A DNA stretch of 35,668 nucleotides from NCBI GenBank assembly GCA_028706405.1, contig JAQWBM010000023.1:1-35668 (forward strand), in the 5' to 3' direction. This DNA is from Eubacteriales bacterium (GTDB lineage: Bacteria > Bacillota > Clostridia > Peptostreptococcales > Anaerovoracaceae). Under the pieces are notes generated by a model. The model saw only the letters and a program-made list of their open reading frames with translations. It was not told the origin of the DNA and did no database searches. Shown here piece after piece: positions 1 through 8,859 of this stretch. Numbering within the stretch: the stretch's first letter is position 1; every line of letters starts with the position of its first letter. Made by a program: the position numbers and the translations under genes.

Positions 1-1
1 T

Positions 2-463
2 ATTGAAAAGGCTTCGGAAGAAATCCCCATCTTCCACTCCGCCAATATGTCCCTTGGTATTAATGTTCTTTCGAAGATGTTGAAAATTTCAATACCAATT
101 TTGGAAGATGCTTTCAACGTTGAAATCATTGAGAAGCACCATAATAAAAAAGTTGACTCTCCGAGCGGTACTGCTCTGCTTCTGGCCAATTCGGTCAACG
201 AGGCAGTTTCGGAAAAGAAGGATTTCGTATTTGGCAGGCATAGTAAAAATGATAAATGCAAGATAACTGACTTGGGAATACACTCAATCCGCGGCGGAAC
301 CATTCCGGGAGAACATACTGTAATCTTTGCCGGTCCTGATGAAGTGATCGAGTTGACCCATATGGTGTTTTCCAAGGAGGTTTTCGCCCGCGGAGCTTTA
401 AAAGCGGCAAAATTTATTGTCACAAAGGGAAACGGGCTTTATTCTATGGAGGATATGATATAA
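2..463 (+). CDS. dapB: 4-hydroxy-tetrahydrodipicolinate reductase, 5'-truncated
   Basis: C-terminal part of DapB, which reduces hydroxy-tetrahydrodipicolinate to tetrahydrodipicolinate with NAD(P)H in the cytoplasmic lysine/diaminopimelate pathway. The reading frame is open from base 2, so the N-terminal nucleotide-binding fold lies outside the window. The visible part has the family signature EKHHNKKVDSPSGTA (catalytic His pair, substrate-binding Lys and SPSGTA loop), then the GRHS...GIHSIRGGTIPGEH stretch and the C-terminal helix FARGALKAAKFI. The ATG at base 47 is internal, because conserved residues (SANMSLGINV) precede and span it. It ends in a strong hairpin shared with the convergent rpmF. 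Identity is secure. Confidence 0.95.
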   Translation: MEKASEEIPIFHSANMSLGINVLSKMLKISIPILEDAFNVEIIEKHHNKKVDSPSGTALLLANSVNEAVSEKKDFVFGRHSKNDKCKITDLGIHSIRGGTIPGEHTVIFAGPDEVIELTHMVFSKEVFARGALKAAKFIVTKGNGLYSMEDMI

Positions 464-484
464 AAAATGCTTGATTCTGTTAAG

Positions 485-520
485 ACGAAAACGCCGACGA
501 AAATTCGCCGGCGTTTGTTA
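485..520. terminator. Bidirectional terminator between dapB and rpmF
   Basis: Inverted repeat with arms AAACGCCG (489-496) and CGGCGTTT (509-516) and a 12-nt centre that is itself partly self-complementary. A T-rich run follows on the plus strand and an A-rich stretch flanks the other side, so it can end both dapB (+) and rpmF (-). Confidence 0.8.
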
Positions 521-529
521 TTTATGTTT

Positions 530-712
530 TTATGCTTCTGCCGCAACAATTTCCTTACCATCGTAGTGATTGCAATTCGGGCATACTCTATGAGGAAGTT
601 TAGGCTCGTGGCACTTTGGACAAATGGATAATCCGGGTGCTGCCATCTTCATGTTCGGAGATCTTCTTTTATCTCTTTTCGCCTTTGAAGTTTTTCTCTT
701 TGGAACTGCCAT
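530..712 (-). CDS. rpmF: 50S ribosomal protein L32
   Basis: 60-residue large-subunit protein L32. It starts [18 protein letters not shown], the usual basic N-terminus, and has a zinc ribbon of two Cys pairs (CPKC and CPNC, about residues 31-48), so it is the zinc-binding C+ form. A clean SD, AGGAGGT (complement of 721-727), lies just upstream of the ATG. In many Firmicutes a DUF177 gene directly precedes rpmF. Here the next gene upstream is ackA and the gap holds a consensus promoter, so rpmF is probably transcribed on its own. Confidence 0.97.
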   Translation of the reverse strand: MAVPKRKTSKAKRDKRRSPNMKMAAPGLSICPKCHEPKLPHRVCPNCNHYDGKEIVAAEA

Positions 713-778
713 TATTCTACACCTCCTTCTGCTCGTTAAATCTACCTTTTAAAGCTTAAATCTAAAGTCAACTACTTG

Positions 779-807
779 ATTATATATGCCTTGTTTAATA
801 TTGTCAA
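779..807 (-). promoter_or_regulatory. Consensus sigma-A promoter for rpmF
   Basis: On the minus strand TTGACA (complement of 802-807) and TATAAT (complement of 779-784) are separated by exactly 17 nt. Both hexamers match the consensus perfectly. The -10 box is about 65 nt upstream of the rpmF start, leaving room for a short leader. Confidence 0.8.
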
Positions 808-871
808 TGCTTAATTTACCTGAAACTTTGTAAAATACTTTAAATTGACGGCTTCAGCTGTTTTACATGTT

Positions 872-2071
872 TTACATCGCTTTTACAATGTTATATGTAT
901 CTCTTGCGATCATAAGCTCTTCGTTTGTTGGGATAAGAAGGATCTTTACCTTTGAATCATCCCTGCTTATTATTGTTTCTTTACCTCTTACCTTATTTTT
1001 TACAAGATCAATCTTGATTCCCAGATTTCCGAGTTCACTGCAGATTACGTCTCTCATGTTGATTGCGTTTTCTCCCACTCCGGCTGTGAATACGATAGCA
1101 TCTACACCATTCATTTCTGCGATATATGCACCGATATAGAATTTCACCTTATGCGCGAAAACTTTCAATGCCAGAGCTGCTCTTTCATTGCCCTGTGCAA
1201 TCGCTTCCTCCAGATCTCTGAAATCGCTGCTGACACCGGATATTCCAAGTACGCCTGACTTCTTATTCAGGATGTTGGTTGCTTCTCCATATGGAAGGTT
1301 TTCCTTTTCTCTTATGTATGATACTATTGCAGGGTCGATGTCACCGGATCTTGTTCCCATGACCAAACCTTCCAGAGGCGTGAATCCCATGCTGGTGTCA
1401 ATGCTCTTGCCTCTCTTGATTGCAGTCACGCTGGCTCCGTTTCCGAGATGACAGGTTATAAGTTTTAAATCTTCTATATTAACGCCAAGGATATCCGCTG
1501 TTCTTTCAGCAACATATTTATGGCTTGTTCCATGGAATCCATACCTTCTGATTTTATATTTTTCATAAAATTCATATGGGATAGCATATATATACGCCTC
1601 CGGAGACATTGTTTGATGGAAGGCTGTATCAAATACCCCTACCATTGGAGTATTCGGCATAAGCTCCTGACAAGCGGCGATGCCCAAAAGATTCGGCGGA
1701 TTATGAAGTGGAGCCAGGTCGATACATTCTGTCAAAGCATTAATTACATCATCAGTAATCAATACTGAGCTGGCATATTTTTCTCCTGCATGAACAACGC
1801 GATGCCCTACCGCACCTATTTCATCCATTGAACTAATTACACCATGTTCTTTATCAGTTAACGCTTTTAGCACATGACTGATGGCATCCTTATGATTGCT
1901 CATAGACTCCTCCACCTTATACTTGTCCATTCCGATTTTTTCATGTGTCAAAATAGAGCCTTCTATTCCGATCCTTTCCACGAGACCCTTAGCTAATAGC
2001 ATTTCATTTGTCATATCGAGAACCTGATATTTAAGTGATGAACTTCCGCAGTTAATTACTAATATTTTCAT
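872..2071 (-). CDS. ackA: Acetate kinase
   Basis: Converts acetyl phosphate and ADP to acetate and ATP, the substrate-level phosphorylation step of fermentative acetate production. Of normal family length (399 aa). Recognisable blocks are [13 protein letters not shown] at the N-terminus, GHRVVHAGE (most homologues have HGGE here), TCHLGNGAS, the long [17 protein letters not shown] signature, and [11 protein letters not shown] near the C-terminus. An ATG 15 nt further upstream (2086) is open in frame but overlaps the SD GGAGG (complement of 2080-2084), so the start at 2071 is preferred. No phosphotransacetylase gene lies beside it. It has its own promoter. Confidence 0.96.
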   Translation of the reverse strand: MKILVINCGSSSLKYQVLDMTNEMLLAKGLVERIGIEGSILTHEKIGMDKYKVEESMSNHKDAISHVLKALTDKEHGVISSMDEIGAVGHRVVHAGEKYASSVLITDDVINALTECIDLAPLHNPPNLLGIAACQELMPNTPMVGVFDTAFHQTMSPEAYIYAIPYEFYEKYKIRRYGFHGTSHKYVAERTADILGVNIEDLKLITCHLGNGASVTAIKRGKSIDTSMGFTPLEGLVMGTRSGDIDPAIVSYIREKENLPYGEATNILNKKSGVLGISGVSSDFRDLEEAIAQGNERAALALKVFAHKVKFYIGAYIAEMNGVDAIVFTAGVGENAINMRDVICSELGNLGIKIDLVKNKVRGKETIISRDDSKVKILLIPTNEELMIARDTYNIVKAM

Positions 2072-2108
2072 TAATGTTTCCTCCATTGTTTTTTATTTAA
2101 CTTATTTT

Positions 2109-2136
2109 ATTATAGTCCTTATTCATATTTTTTCAA
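2109..2136 (-). promoter_or_regulatory. Predicted sigma-A promoter for ackA
   Basis: Minus-strand TTGAAA (complement of 2131-2136), a 16-nt spacer, then TATAAT (complement of 2109-2114). It sits in the 70-nt gap between tmcAL and ackA, with the -10 box 37 nt before the start codon. Confidence 0.6.
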
Positions 2137-2141
2137 GCGAT

Positions 2142-3383
2142 TTAGGTAATCTTACTCTTATCAAAATCAAGAAAAGGCTTCGTTACATAATCAGAATGGT
2201 CATAAATTTCTTTATATGCGATGAGATTATAAATGTCCGAAGCCCTTATATCGTATTTTAAAAGCTTCCATTCATCAGCATCATTTGCTACTTCCCGGTT
2301 GATATTAGTAAGTATCGGTATTGAATTCAGATCTTCCTTTTTTATCTGTTTCAGGAGCGATGTGCCTTTATAGTTTGTCGCCAGTATCCTGGCATAATTG
2401 ATTTGTTTGTCTAAAATTTCACGAAAACTCTCTTTATCTAATTGAATCAGTATATGGGTCAGCAATCTTTGGATTCTTGTCTTGGTGTATCGTTTTGACA
2501 ATATTGTATGCATTAGAGTGTCTATGTTCACAGATGATGATGCAGCTTTTTTTACCTTATGCTCCAGTCCTTCAGTCGCAGAGAAGATGTTTCCCAGAGC
2601 AGAAGGATCACTGATCAGGATTTGGTATATCAATAGTGAATAAAAATCGTTTAAGGTTAAATTAACACCCCTGCCCAGTCCGTTTAAGGCTTCAAATGTG
2701 CTGACCGGAATATAGTCTGAAATCTCCTTAATGTCGCCGGATTTATTGAGAAGCTGGCGTATCGCCAATGCACTGGCGATTCTTTCAGAATAGTTTTTAT
2801 CAAGATAACCTGTACCAAATCGCTTCAACGTAAACGGCTCAATCCGACTATTGGTTATATTAAGCTGCTTCAGATACTCCACTGCCAAAATATTATTAGG
2901 GCTCTTTAATATATCTGCACAGTCTCTCCCCTTGCATTGTTTTACCGCCTCATACCTCGATCGGGGAAAAGAAAGTCCTTGATCTGCAAATTCTTTGATA
3001 CCGGCTTTTAACTGCTCACTTTCCTGTGACAGAAAATCTGCCGTCATTTTCAGAGAGGAAAGCTCCCCTGCTTCACTTCCAAATGAAAGATGAGTGACAC
3101 AGCCCAAACGGTTCAGAATATCTATCGCACCCTTGGCAAAGTATTCTGCGTTATTGCATGCAAAAACAAAAGGTAATTCGATGACCAGATCAATACCGTT
3201 TCTGATTGCCGCAGAAGCGCGGATCCATTTGTCCGCCATAGCAGGTTCCCCTCTCTGCGTGAAATTTCCGCTCATGACACAAACCGTATAATCGGGAGAC
3301 ACTATCCGTATGGATTCCTGCAGATGATACTGATGTCCATTATGAAAGGGGTTATACTCCGCTATGATTCCTAATACTTTCAT
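2142..3383 (-). CDS. tmcAL: tRNA(Met) cytidine acetate ligase (YlbM family)
   Basis: TmcAL activates acetate with ATP to acetyl-AMP and uses it to acetylate the wobble cytidine (C34) of elongator tRNA(Met). The 413-aa length fits the family. The N-terminus GIIAEYNPFHNGHQYHL holds the HxGH nucleotidyltransferase motif (HNGH, about residues 15-18), followed by VCVMSGNFTQRGEPA, which is highly conserved in YlbM proteins. The ORF overlaps the 3' end of ylbJ by 32 nt, implying translational coupling. It is followed by ackA, whose product acetate is its substrate. The GAGGA SD fits the chosen start. Confidence 0.92.
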   Translation of the reverse strand: MKVLGIIAEYNPFHNGHQYHLQESIRIVSPDYTVCVMSGNFTQRGEPAMADKWIRASAAIRNGIDLVIELPFVFACNNAEYFAKGAIDILNRLGCVTHLSFGSEAGELSSLKMTADFLSQESEQLKAGIKEFADQGLSFPRSRYEAVKQCKGRDCADILKSPNNILAVEYLKQLNITNSRIEPFTLKRFGTGYLDKNYSERIASALAIRQLLNKSGDIKEISDYIPVSTFEALNGLGRGVNLTLNDFYSLLIYQILISDPSALGNIFSATEGLEHKVKKAASSSVNIDTLMHTILSKRYTKTRIQRLLTHILIQLDKESFREILDKQINYARILATNYKGTSLLKQIKKEDLNSIPILTNINREVANDADEWKLLKYDIRASDIYNLIAYKEIYDHSDYVTKPFLDFDKSKIT

Positions 3384-4587
3384 GGATTTTCCTCATTAGT
3401 TTATCGATTAATATCGTGAAGATGAAAATGATTACAATCATTATAACCATTTTGGTTGAAAATAACAATTGGGAAAAAGCGCCTAGCTTGCCGATGATTT
3501 CGTGTTGTTCTATAGCCATTGTGTCTACAGCGATTCCTTCTAAAATGAACGGAGCGATTATCCATGCGCTCAACCCGGCAAGTAAACCGTGGGTCAGCTT
3601 CACTGCAAGATAATATGCCGAGCTTATCTTTAAACCGGCAAGCATACTCATAGATTGGGCATAAATGGAAAGCCCGCCAAAAGAGATTAGAAATGTGCAG
3701 AGAATGCACCGATAAACCATAGGAAGGTCTTCACTTTCTCCGATACTGCTGCATCCGATAGTCATCTCCAGACAGCCTTTGATAAAGCCTTTGCTGTACT
3801 CGTTGCGCAAAGAATCCAAAATCCCTGAAAACTCAATGAACTCAACGGCAAGCATAAATAATACAATATACCCGCAGATGATTCCAAGAGCGCGGAAGGA
3901 GGAAAGCAGCGCATCAGTGAAAATATCCAGCAGGCTCCCTTCAGGAAGCTCCATTTTATATGTTATTGTACCTGTCTTATTTATTTTTTTGTAATCCCCG
4001 CTTTTTTTAGAATTGACACTTACAGTCTGCTTTTTAATATGTTTTACAGTCTTTCTTGTGTCAAATACGGAGAAAAATCGATACAAAAGTCCATTAAGAA
4101 GGGCCCCTATATAATGTGATAAGGCGATGACCGTACCGGCAGCCGGGGAAGCCAGCATACCCGCACCCACAGCGCCCAGCATAAAGAGAGGACCGGATGT
4201 ACTGCAAAAGGTCAGCATTCTTTTGGCATCCTTTTGTGTAATCACCTTGCTTCTTCCAAAATCACCGATGAGCTTTGCCCCCATTGGATACCCCGAAGTT
4301 ATACTCACCGAAAAAACAAATGCTGATAAGCCGGGAGCGCCTAATAATTTTTGAAACGGTACTTCAAAGATTTTTCCAATATACGCGGGGAGTCCTATAA
4401 CAGTCATGAAATTTGCACAAATAAAAAAAGGCAACAGTGCAGGCAGTACGGAACTTGCCCACAAAGAGATGCCTTTTTTTGCTGCGTTCAATGCGATAGC
4501 AGGATATGCCATCATCACCAAACAGCCGGCACAAGATAATACACCGGCGATAATATATATTCTTTTGCTTCCCTTTCCGCTCATCAT
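3352..4587 (-). CDS. ylbJ: Sporulation integral membrane protein YlbJ
   Basis: 411-aa polytopic membrane protein of the YlbJ family, built from nucleoside-recognition (Gate) type membrane units. In Bacillus subtilis ylbJ is a mother-cell sigma-E gene needed for heat-resistant spores; that role is inferred here. Visible features are an N-terminal membrane segment (about 9-31), the conserved VLPALLPFFICANF and SITSGYPMGAKLIGD blocks, a hydrophilic loop near 170-215, and several later membrane helices. No good SD precedes ATG ATG (4587/4584), so the start is uncertain. A weak sigma-E-like element lies directly upstream. Confidence 0.9.
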   Translation of the reverse strand: MMSGKGSKRIYIIAGVLSCAGCLVMMAYPAIALNAAKKGISLWASSVLPALLPFFICANFMTVIGLPAYIGKIFEVPFQKLLGAPGLSAFVFSVSITSGYPMGAKLIGDFGRSKVITQKDAKRMLTFCSTSGPLFMLGAVGAGMLASPAAGTVIALSHYIGALLNGLLYRFFSVFDTRKTVKHIKKQTVSVNSKKSGDYKKINKTGTITYKMELPEGSLLDIFTDALLSSFRALGIICGYIVLFMLAVEFIEFSGILDSLRNEYSKGFIKGCLEMTIGCSSIGESEDLPMVYRCILCTFLISFGGLSIYAQSMSMLAGLKISSAYYLAVKLTHGLLAGLSAWIIAPFILEGIAVDTMAIEQHEIIGKLGAFSQLLFSTKMVIMIVIIFIFTILIDKLMRKIHESIRNHSGV

Positions 4588-4592
4588 ACTTC

Positions 4593-4621
4593 ATAGTATT
4601 AATATAAGAAAGAGAATATGC
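4593..4621 (-). promoter_or_regulatory. Possible sigma-E-like promoter upstream of ylbJ
   Basis: Minus strand reads GCATATT, a 14-nt spacer, then AATACTAT, close to the mother-cell sigma-E pattern (KMATATT, 13-15 nt, CATACAnT). The -10-like box ends only 5 nt before the ATG, so transcription would start at or inside the start codon. Either the element is fortuitous or translation begins further in. Confidence 0.25.
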
Positions 4622-4665
4622 ATTTCATTTCCGCTTCTTAAATGTTGATATGATTTTACCTGTCA

Positions 4666-5196
4666 TTAATCTCTGTTTTCCGCATGAGTTTTGTGTATCA
4701 TATCTTTTATTTCGCTCCGATTTTCTGATATAGTGCCGTTGATTTTTTCAAACGTATTCTGTAAATTGCTGAACATATCCTGAAAGTAAACGGCATTTAA
4801 CTGGTCCATTTTGTCCTGAAAATTATAAAGAATGCTGTCTATGTAATCAAAGGTGCTCATTTTTAAGGATTTTACGTTTGCTTCCGCAATACTCATGATT
4901 TCGTCTGCCCGCATTTTTGCTTTTACAGTGATATCATCATTTTCTATTAAAGCCTCCGCCTGTACCTTTGCGTCCTTTAATATGGTTTCATGTTCCTGTT
5001 TTGCTTCCTGCAGGATCCGCTGTCTTTCATCCTTGATCCATTGTGCCTGTTGGATCTCATCAGGGAGTTCCATTCTTATCTCCTTAACGATCTCAAGAAT
5101 TTCGTCCGCGTCAACCAGTATTTTACCTGTAAGCGGGAAACCTGAACTTGTATCTATTATCTCCTCGATCTCATCCAATAGTTCAAGAACTTTCAT
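4666..5196 (-). CDS. Coiled-coil ATPase-like protein of the coaD locus
   Basis: 176-residue, highly charged protein, almost wholly predicted helix. The N-terminus MKVLELLDEIEEIID is followed by a long Ala/Glu/Lys-rich coiled coil (about 45-125, for example EAKQEHETILKDAKVQAEAL). Similar clostridial proteins beside coaD are often labelled ATPase or V-type ATPase subunit H-like on the strength of this helix, but I see no Walker motif or other catalytic site. A DivIVA/GpsB-like scaffolding role is possible but unproven. Its ATG overlaps the coaD stop (ATGA), so the two are translationally coupled. Confidence 0.75.
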   Translation of the reverse strand: MKVLELLDEIEEIIDTSSGFPLTGKILVDADEILEIVKEIRMELPDEIQQAQWIKDERQRILQEAKQEHETILKDAKVQAEALIENDDITVKAKMRADEIMSIAEANVKSLKMSTFDYIDSILYNFQDKMDQLNAVYFQDMFSNLQNTFEKINGTISENRSEIKDMIHKTHAENRD

Positions 5197-5699
5197 CGAA
5201 TGATTCCCTCCTTTTTTCTTTGAAATTTATTTTCCATATATTCCAATACCTTCTCGGGTACCAAGCCTTTGATGTCACCATTGAGAACAAAAACCTCTCT
5301 GACAATACTTGAGCTGACAAAAGAATAGTCAGGCGATGTCATTAAAAATATAGTTTCTACGTGATTATTGTATAGTCTGGCGTTCATCTGTGCCATTTGC
5401 ATTTCAAGTTCAAAATCCATTGCAGCGCGTAATCCCCTTACAACGACATTTATCTTTTTCTGCTTTACATAGGCAGCCAAAAGACCTTCAAAATGGTCTA
5501 CCTCAATATTTTTAATATGGCCGGTAGATGCGGTTATCATATCTATTCTCTCTTCAACTGTGAAGAATGATTTTTTAGAATGATTCTTAATCACCCCTAT
5601 AATCAGCTCGTCCCCTAATTTCGCCGCTCTGTTGATTAAATCCAGGTGCCCGTTGGTGATAGGATCAAATGATCCTGCGTATAGAATCCTCTTTATCAT
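5193..5699 (-). CDS. coaD: Phosphopantetheine adenylyltransferase
   Basis: Transfers AMP from ATP to 4'-phosphopantetheine to form dephospho-CoA, the penultimate step of CoA synthesis. 168 aa, close to the usual size. Key motifs are the nucleotidyltransferase start YAGSFDPITNGHLDLI with the TxGH box (TNGH), VVRGLRAAMDFELEMQMAQMN for pantetheine binding, and the SFVSSSIVREV signature near the C-terminus. It overlaps the rsmD stop and the next gene's start by 4 nt each, so all three belong to one transcript. Confidence 0.97.
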   Translation of the reverse strand: MIKRILYAGSFDPITNGHLDLINRAAKLGDELIIGVIKNHSKKSFFTVEERIDMITASTGHIKNIEVDHFEGLLAAYVKQKKINVVVRGLRAAMDFELEMQMAQMNARLYNNHVETIFLMTSPDYSFVSSSIVREVFVLNGDIKGLVPEKVLEYMENKFQRKKEGIIR

Positions 5700-6259
5700 A
5701 TGTTGTCTTCCTCCGAATCATAAGTTGAATAAATACTTATTGCGATAGTACCATATTTTTTTTCTTTTATTCTTATATAGCCGGATGTCATATCAGGCAA
5801 AGGCTCCCCTGCCTCATGCTCCGCTACGATCACTCCTCCTTTTGACAGCAGTGAAAGTTCTGAAATGAAACAAATACAGTCTGCCAGAAAGCCTGCATTA
5901 TAAGGAGGATCCAGAAAAATTATGTCTGACTTTTCGGGTATTTTTTTAATGGCATTTTCAAAGTCTCCAATGATGGTTATTGCTTTTTCCTCCTGCTTGC
6001 AGCGCGCGATGTTCTGCAGTATGAACTTCATGCTGTCTCTTGACTTATCCACAAAATAACATCGTTTTGCCCCCCGGCTGAGAGACTCAAGGCCCAGATT
6101 GCCTGTCCCCGAAAAAAGATCGATGACCACTGCTTCTGCAATATTTGCTGATATCATGCTGAAAATAGCTTCCTTCACCTTATCGCTCGTTGGTCTGATT
6201 TTGTGACCTTTCGGTACGTTCAGCCTTCTCCCTTTGAATTCTCCGGCAATAATGCGCAC
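5696..6259 (-). CDS. rsmD: 16S rRNA (guanine(966)-N2)-methyltransferase
   Basis: SAM-dependent methyltransferase that modifies G966 of 16S rRNA. The 187-aa sequence begins with the family signature MRIIAGEFKGRRL, then RPTSDKVKEAIFSM, the SAM-binding DLFSGTGNLGLESLSRGA loop and the catalytic DPPY motif (IIFLDPPYNAG). It precedes coaD with a 4-nt overlap, the widespread rsmD-coaD pairing. A Gln/Ser-free DPPY tetrad and normal length argue for an active enzyme. Confidence 0.96.
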   Translation of the reverse strand: MRIIAGEFKGRRLNVPKGHKIRPTSDKVKEAIFSMISANIAEAVVIDLFSGTGNLGLESLSRGAKRCYFVDKSRDSMKFILQNIARCKQEEKAITIIGDFENAIKKIPEKSDIIFLDPPYNAGFLADCICFISELSLLSKGGVIVAEHEAGEPLPDMTSGYIRIKEKKYGTIAISIYSTYDSEEDNI

Positions 6260-6317
6260 CTGCCAGCCTCCTTTATTTTATTTATTGTACCATAGGATAT
6301 AAAAAAATCAAATACTG

Positions 6318-8351
6318 TTACAAATTTAAGCTTTCTGTATTATTAAACAATTTATCGATCCTGTTTTTAAACCTGACATTCTCTTCTTTTATAAGCAGTG
6401 CGTCATTATCCAGAATATGTTCAGCTTCTTCTCGAACTATGTTTAATATTTTCACATGTTTTACAATGTCTGCAAGCTTTAGTTCTGGTATACCATGCTG
6501 TTTTATGCCGAAAAACTCACCGGGTCCTCTTAGCTCAAGATCTTTTTCCGCAATGAGAAAGCCATCGCTGGTGGTTCTCATTATTTCCGCCCTTTCCTCC
6601 GAAACCGCAGAGCCTTTCTCGGAAATCAGGATGCAATAGGATTGTTCATTTCCTCTGCCGACTCTTCCTCTAAGCTGATGCAGCTGTGCTAAACCAAAGC
6701 GTTCCGCATTTTCAATCAACATTATCGTAGCATTTGGTACGTTGATTCCTACTTCTATAACCACTGTAGATATAAGTATTCGTATTTTACCGGTGTATAA
6801 TTCATTTATTATACGATCCTTATCGGGCTGTTTCATCGCTCCGTGAAGAAACGCAACAGGGAATTCATTAAACCTTTCCTTTAATTCATCGTAAAGGCCG
6901 AGTGCGGATTTCGCATCCACATATTTTGAATCTTCGATAAGCGGCGCCACAATATAAGCCTGTCTTCCCTTTCTTACTTCTCGTCTTACAAATTCATATG
7001 CGGCTTCCCTGCCGTCCTCATTCACTGCTGTCCTAATTATCTTCCGCCTTCCAGGCGGCATTTCATCTATAATAGAAATGTCCATATCTCCATACAAGAT
7101 TACCGCCAGGGTTCTGGGTATCGGAGTTGCAGTCATGACCAGCACATCGGGGTTTTTCCCTTTCTTTGACAGGATCCCTCTTTGATTAACGCCAAATCGG
7201 TGCTGTTCGTCCGTGATTACAAGCCCAACGGATGCGTATTTAACATTTGGTTGAATCACGGCATGGGTGCCAATTATAATATCCACTTCTCCGGATTCTA
7301 TTTTACTCAATGTATCCTTTTTTTCTTTCGCCGGAATACTGCCGGATAAAAATCCTACCTCTATATGATGCGCAACAAATAGTGGTTTCAGGTCTTCAAA
7401 ATGCTGTTTAGCCAATAACTCCGTCGGAGCCATCATGACAGCCTGAAAGCCGCATTTAACGGCCTTGTACATGGCTGCAGCAGCTAATATAGTCTTCCCC
7501 GATCCAACATCTCCCTGCACGAGTCGGTTCATAACTTTTCCTGACCCCATATCGAGATCAATTTCATTTAGAACCCTTTGCTGCGCTCCTGTCAAGGTAT
7601 AGGGGAGTGAGGCTGCGAAGTCGTCCATGGTTACTTCCTTTGAAAAAGAAATCCCTTTATCAATAGATGTCATCTTTTTCTTAATTGCCAGCAATCCGGT
7701 CTGAAGAAAGAGCAGTTCTTCAAAAATAAGCCGGTATTTCGCCTGCAGCAGAGTTTTCCTGTCTTTTGGGAAATGAATGTTTTCAATTGCATTATGAATT
7801 CCGCAAAGTCGGTTTCTTGTTATAGTGGCTTCCGGAAGATACTCTTGCATATAAGGTAAATAAGCTTCATGCGCTTCTTTTTGCCATTTACGCATCTCCC
7901 CTTGTGTGACTCCGCTTGTCAGCGGGTAAACAGGCAGGATAGCAAGTTTTTGATCCGGTTCATATTTTGTAATATCCGGATGGAGCATCTGGAGCTTGCC
8001 CTGGTTTACACTGACTTTGCCATAAAAAAGATACTCCTCGTTAAGCTTAAGTGTCTTTGCCAAATATCCGCCATGAAAAAAAACAACCTCAATTGACCCG
8101 GTATTGTCCTGGATTAAAAGCTTTAAGGTTTGTCTTCCGGGTATCCTTCCTTTTAACATAGAAGTTGTCTTACCTTTTATCAATGCGGTATTTCCGTCGC
8201 GTAGTGAATTTATATTTCTTAGACGGCGGCGGTCTTCGTAATCCCTGGGATAAAAGTATAGGAAATCCTCAATAGTTTCTATATTAAGTTTGATCAAATA
8301 ATCAGACTTTTTAGGTCCTACCCCTTTAAGTGCGGTTGCTTTACTATGCAT
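6318..8351 (-). CDS. recG: ATP-dependent DNA helicase RecG
   Basis: Superfamily 2 branch-migrating helicase that reverses stalled forks and processes recombination intermediates. 677 aa, full length. The N-terminal wedge/OB region (about 1-200, beginning LKGVGPKKSDYL) is followed by helicase motifs: GDVGSGKT (Walker A), MAPTELLAKQHF, DEQHRFG (motif II), TATPIPRT (motif III), then LHGAMKQPDKD, TVVIEVGINVPNA and QLRGRVGRG (motif VI) in the second RecA-like domain. It is 19 nt downstream of the asp23 gene. Many related genomes have the kinase gene fakA in that place. Confidence 0.97.
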   Translation of the reverse strand: MHSKATALKGVGPKKSDYLIKLNIETIEDFLYFYPRDYEDRRRLRNINSLRDGNTALIKGKTTSMLKGRIPGRQTLKLLIQDNTGSIEVVFFHGGYLAKTLKLNEEYLFYGKVSVNQGKLQMLHPDITKYEPDQKLAILPVYPLTSGVTQGEMRKWQKEAHEAYLPYMQEYLPEATITRNRLCGIHNAIENIHFPKDRKTLLQAKYRLIFEELLFLQTGLLAIKKKMTSIDKGISFSKEVTMDDFAASLPYTLTGAQQRVLNEIDLDMGSGKVMNRLVQGDVGSGKTILAAAAMYKAVKCGFQAVMMAPTELLAKQHFEDLKPLFVAHHIEVGFLSGSIPAKEKKDTLSKIESGEVDIIIGTHAVIQPNVKYASVGLVITDEQHRFGVNQRGILSKKGKNPDVLVMTATPIPRTLAVILYGDMDISIIDEMPPGRRKIIRTAVNEDGREAAYEFVRREVRKGRQAYIVAPLIEDSKYVDAKSALGLYDELKERFNEFPVAFLHGAMKQPDKDRIINELYTGKIRILISTVVIEVGINVPNATIMLIENAERFGLAQLHQLRGRVGRGNEQSYCILISEKGSAVSEERAEIMRTTSDGFLIAEKDLELRGPGEFFGIKQHGIPELKLADIVKHVKILNIVREEAEHILDNDALLIKEENVRFKNRIDKLFNNTESLNL

Positions 8352-8370
8352 TCTCTTGCCGGCCCCCCGA

Positions 8371-8760
8371 TCATCCTCTTACTTCTATATTTCTTCTGAC
8401 CATTTGTTTAGAAACGATGCCGGTAACCACCACTACAATACTTTCTACTTCCAAACCCGTAATTCGTTCAGTGTTTTTTTTGATTCTCGCGATTAAAGCC
8501 TTTGTCACCCGTTTGATGCTGGTACCGAAACGAATAACTATATAAAATCGAATATCGATGCCTTTTTTTTTAACTTCTATATCCATAAAATCCCTGTCAT
8601 CAATACTTCCGATTATAGGTACAATACCAGAGGTTTTACCCTTATGATTTGATAAAAGTACTTTTCCATCAAACTGTTCTACTGCTTCAAGAATTATTTT
8701 TCCTACTACTGACTTATCGATGTAAATTGTACCTTCCTTCGTTTCCTTTTTATAAAGCAA
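8371..8760 (-). CDS. Asp23/Gls24 family (DUF322) protein
   Basis: Small protein of the alkaline-shock/Asp23 family. The core from GTIYIDKSVVGKIILEAV through the VKKKGIDIRFYIVIRFGTSIKRVTKAL stretch to the GLEVESIVVVVTGI ending matches the compact alpha/beta fold of the family. Members are envelope-associated or pair with the fatty-acid kinase FakA; function here is not shown. The start is ambiguous. TTG at 8760 has the best SD (GAGGGGG, 8 nt away) and fits the family N-terminus. In-frame alternatives are ATG at 8787 and GTG at 8826, both with poor SDs. It lies between rpmB and recG, its usual place. Confidence 0.85.
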   Translation of the reverse strand: MLYKKETKEGTIYIDKSVVGKIILEAVEQFDGKVLLSNHKGKTSGIVPIIGSIDDRDFMDIEVKKKGIDIRFYIVIRFGTSIKRVTKALIARIKKNTERITGLEVESIVVVVTGIVSKQMVRRNIEVRG

Positions 8761-8859
8761 CTGTCTCGCCCCCTCACTGCTGTTCATTTTACCATAATAA
8801 TCAGGAAATGAGTATAATTTTTGCACTATAGCTTGCCCTATAACATAGAATGGTTATGG

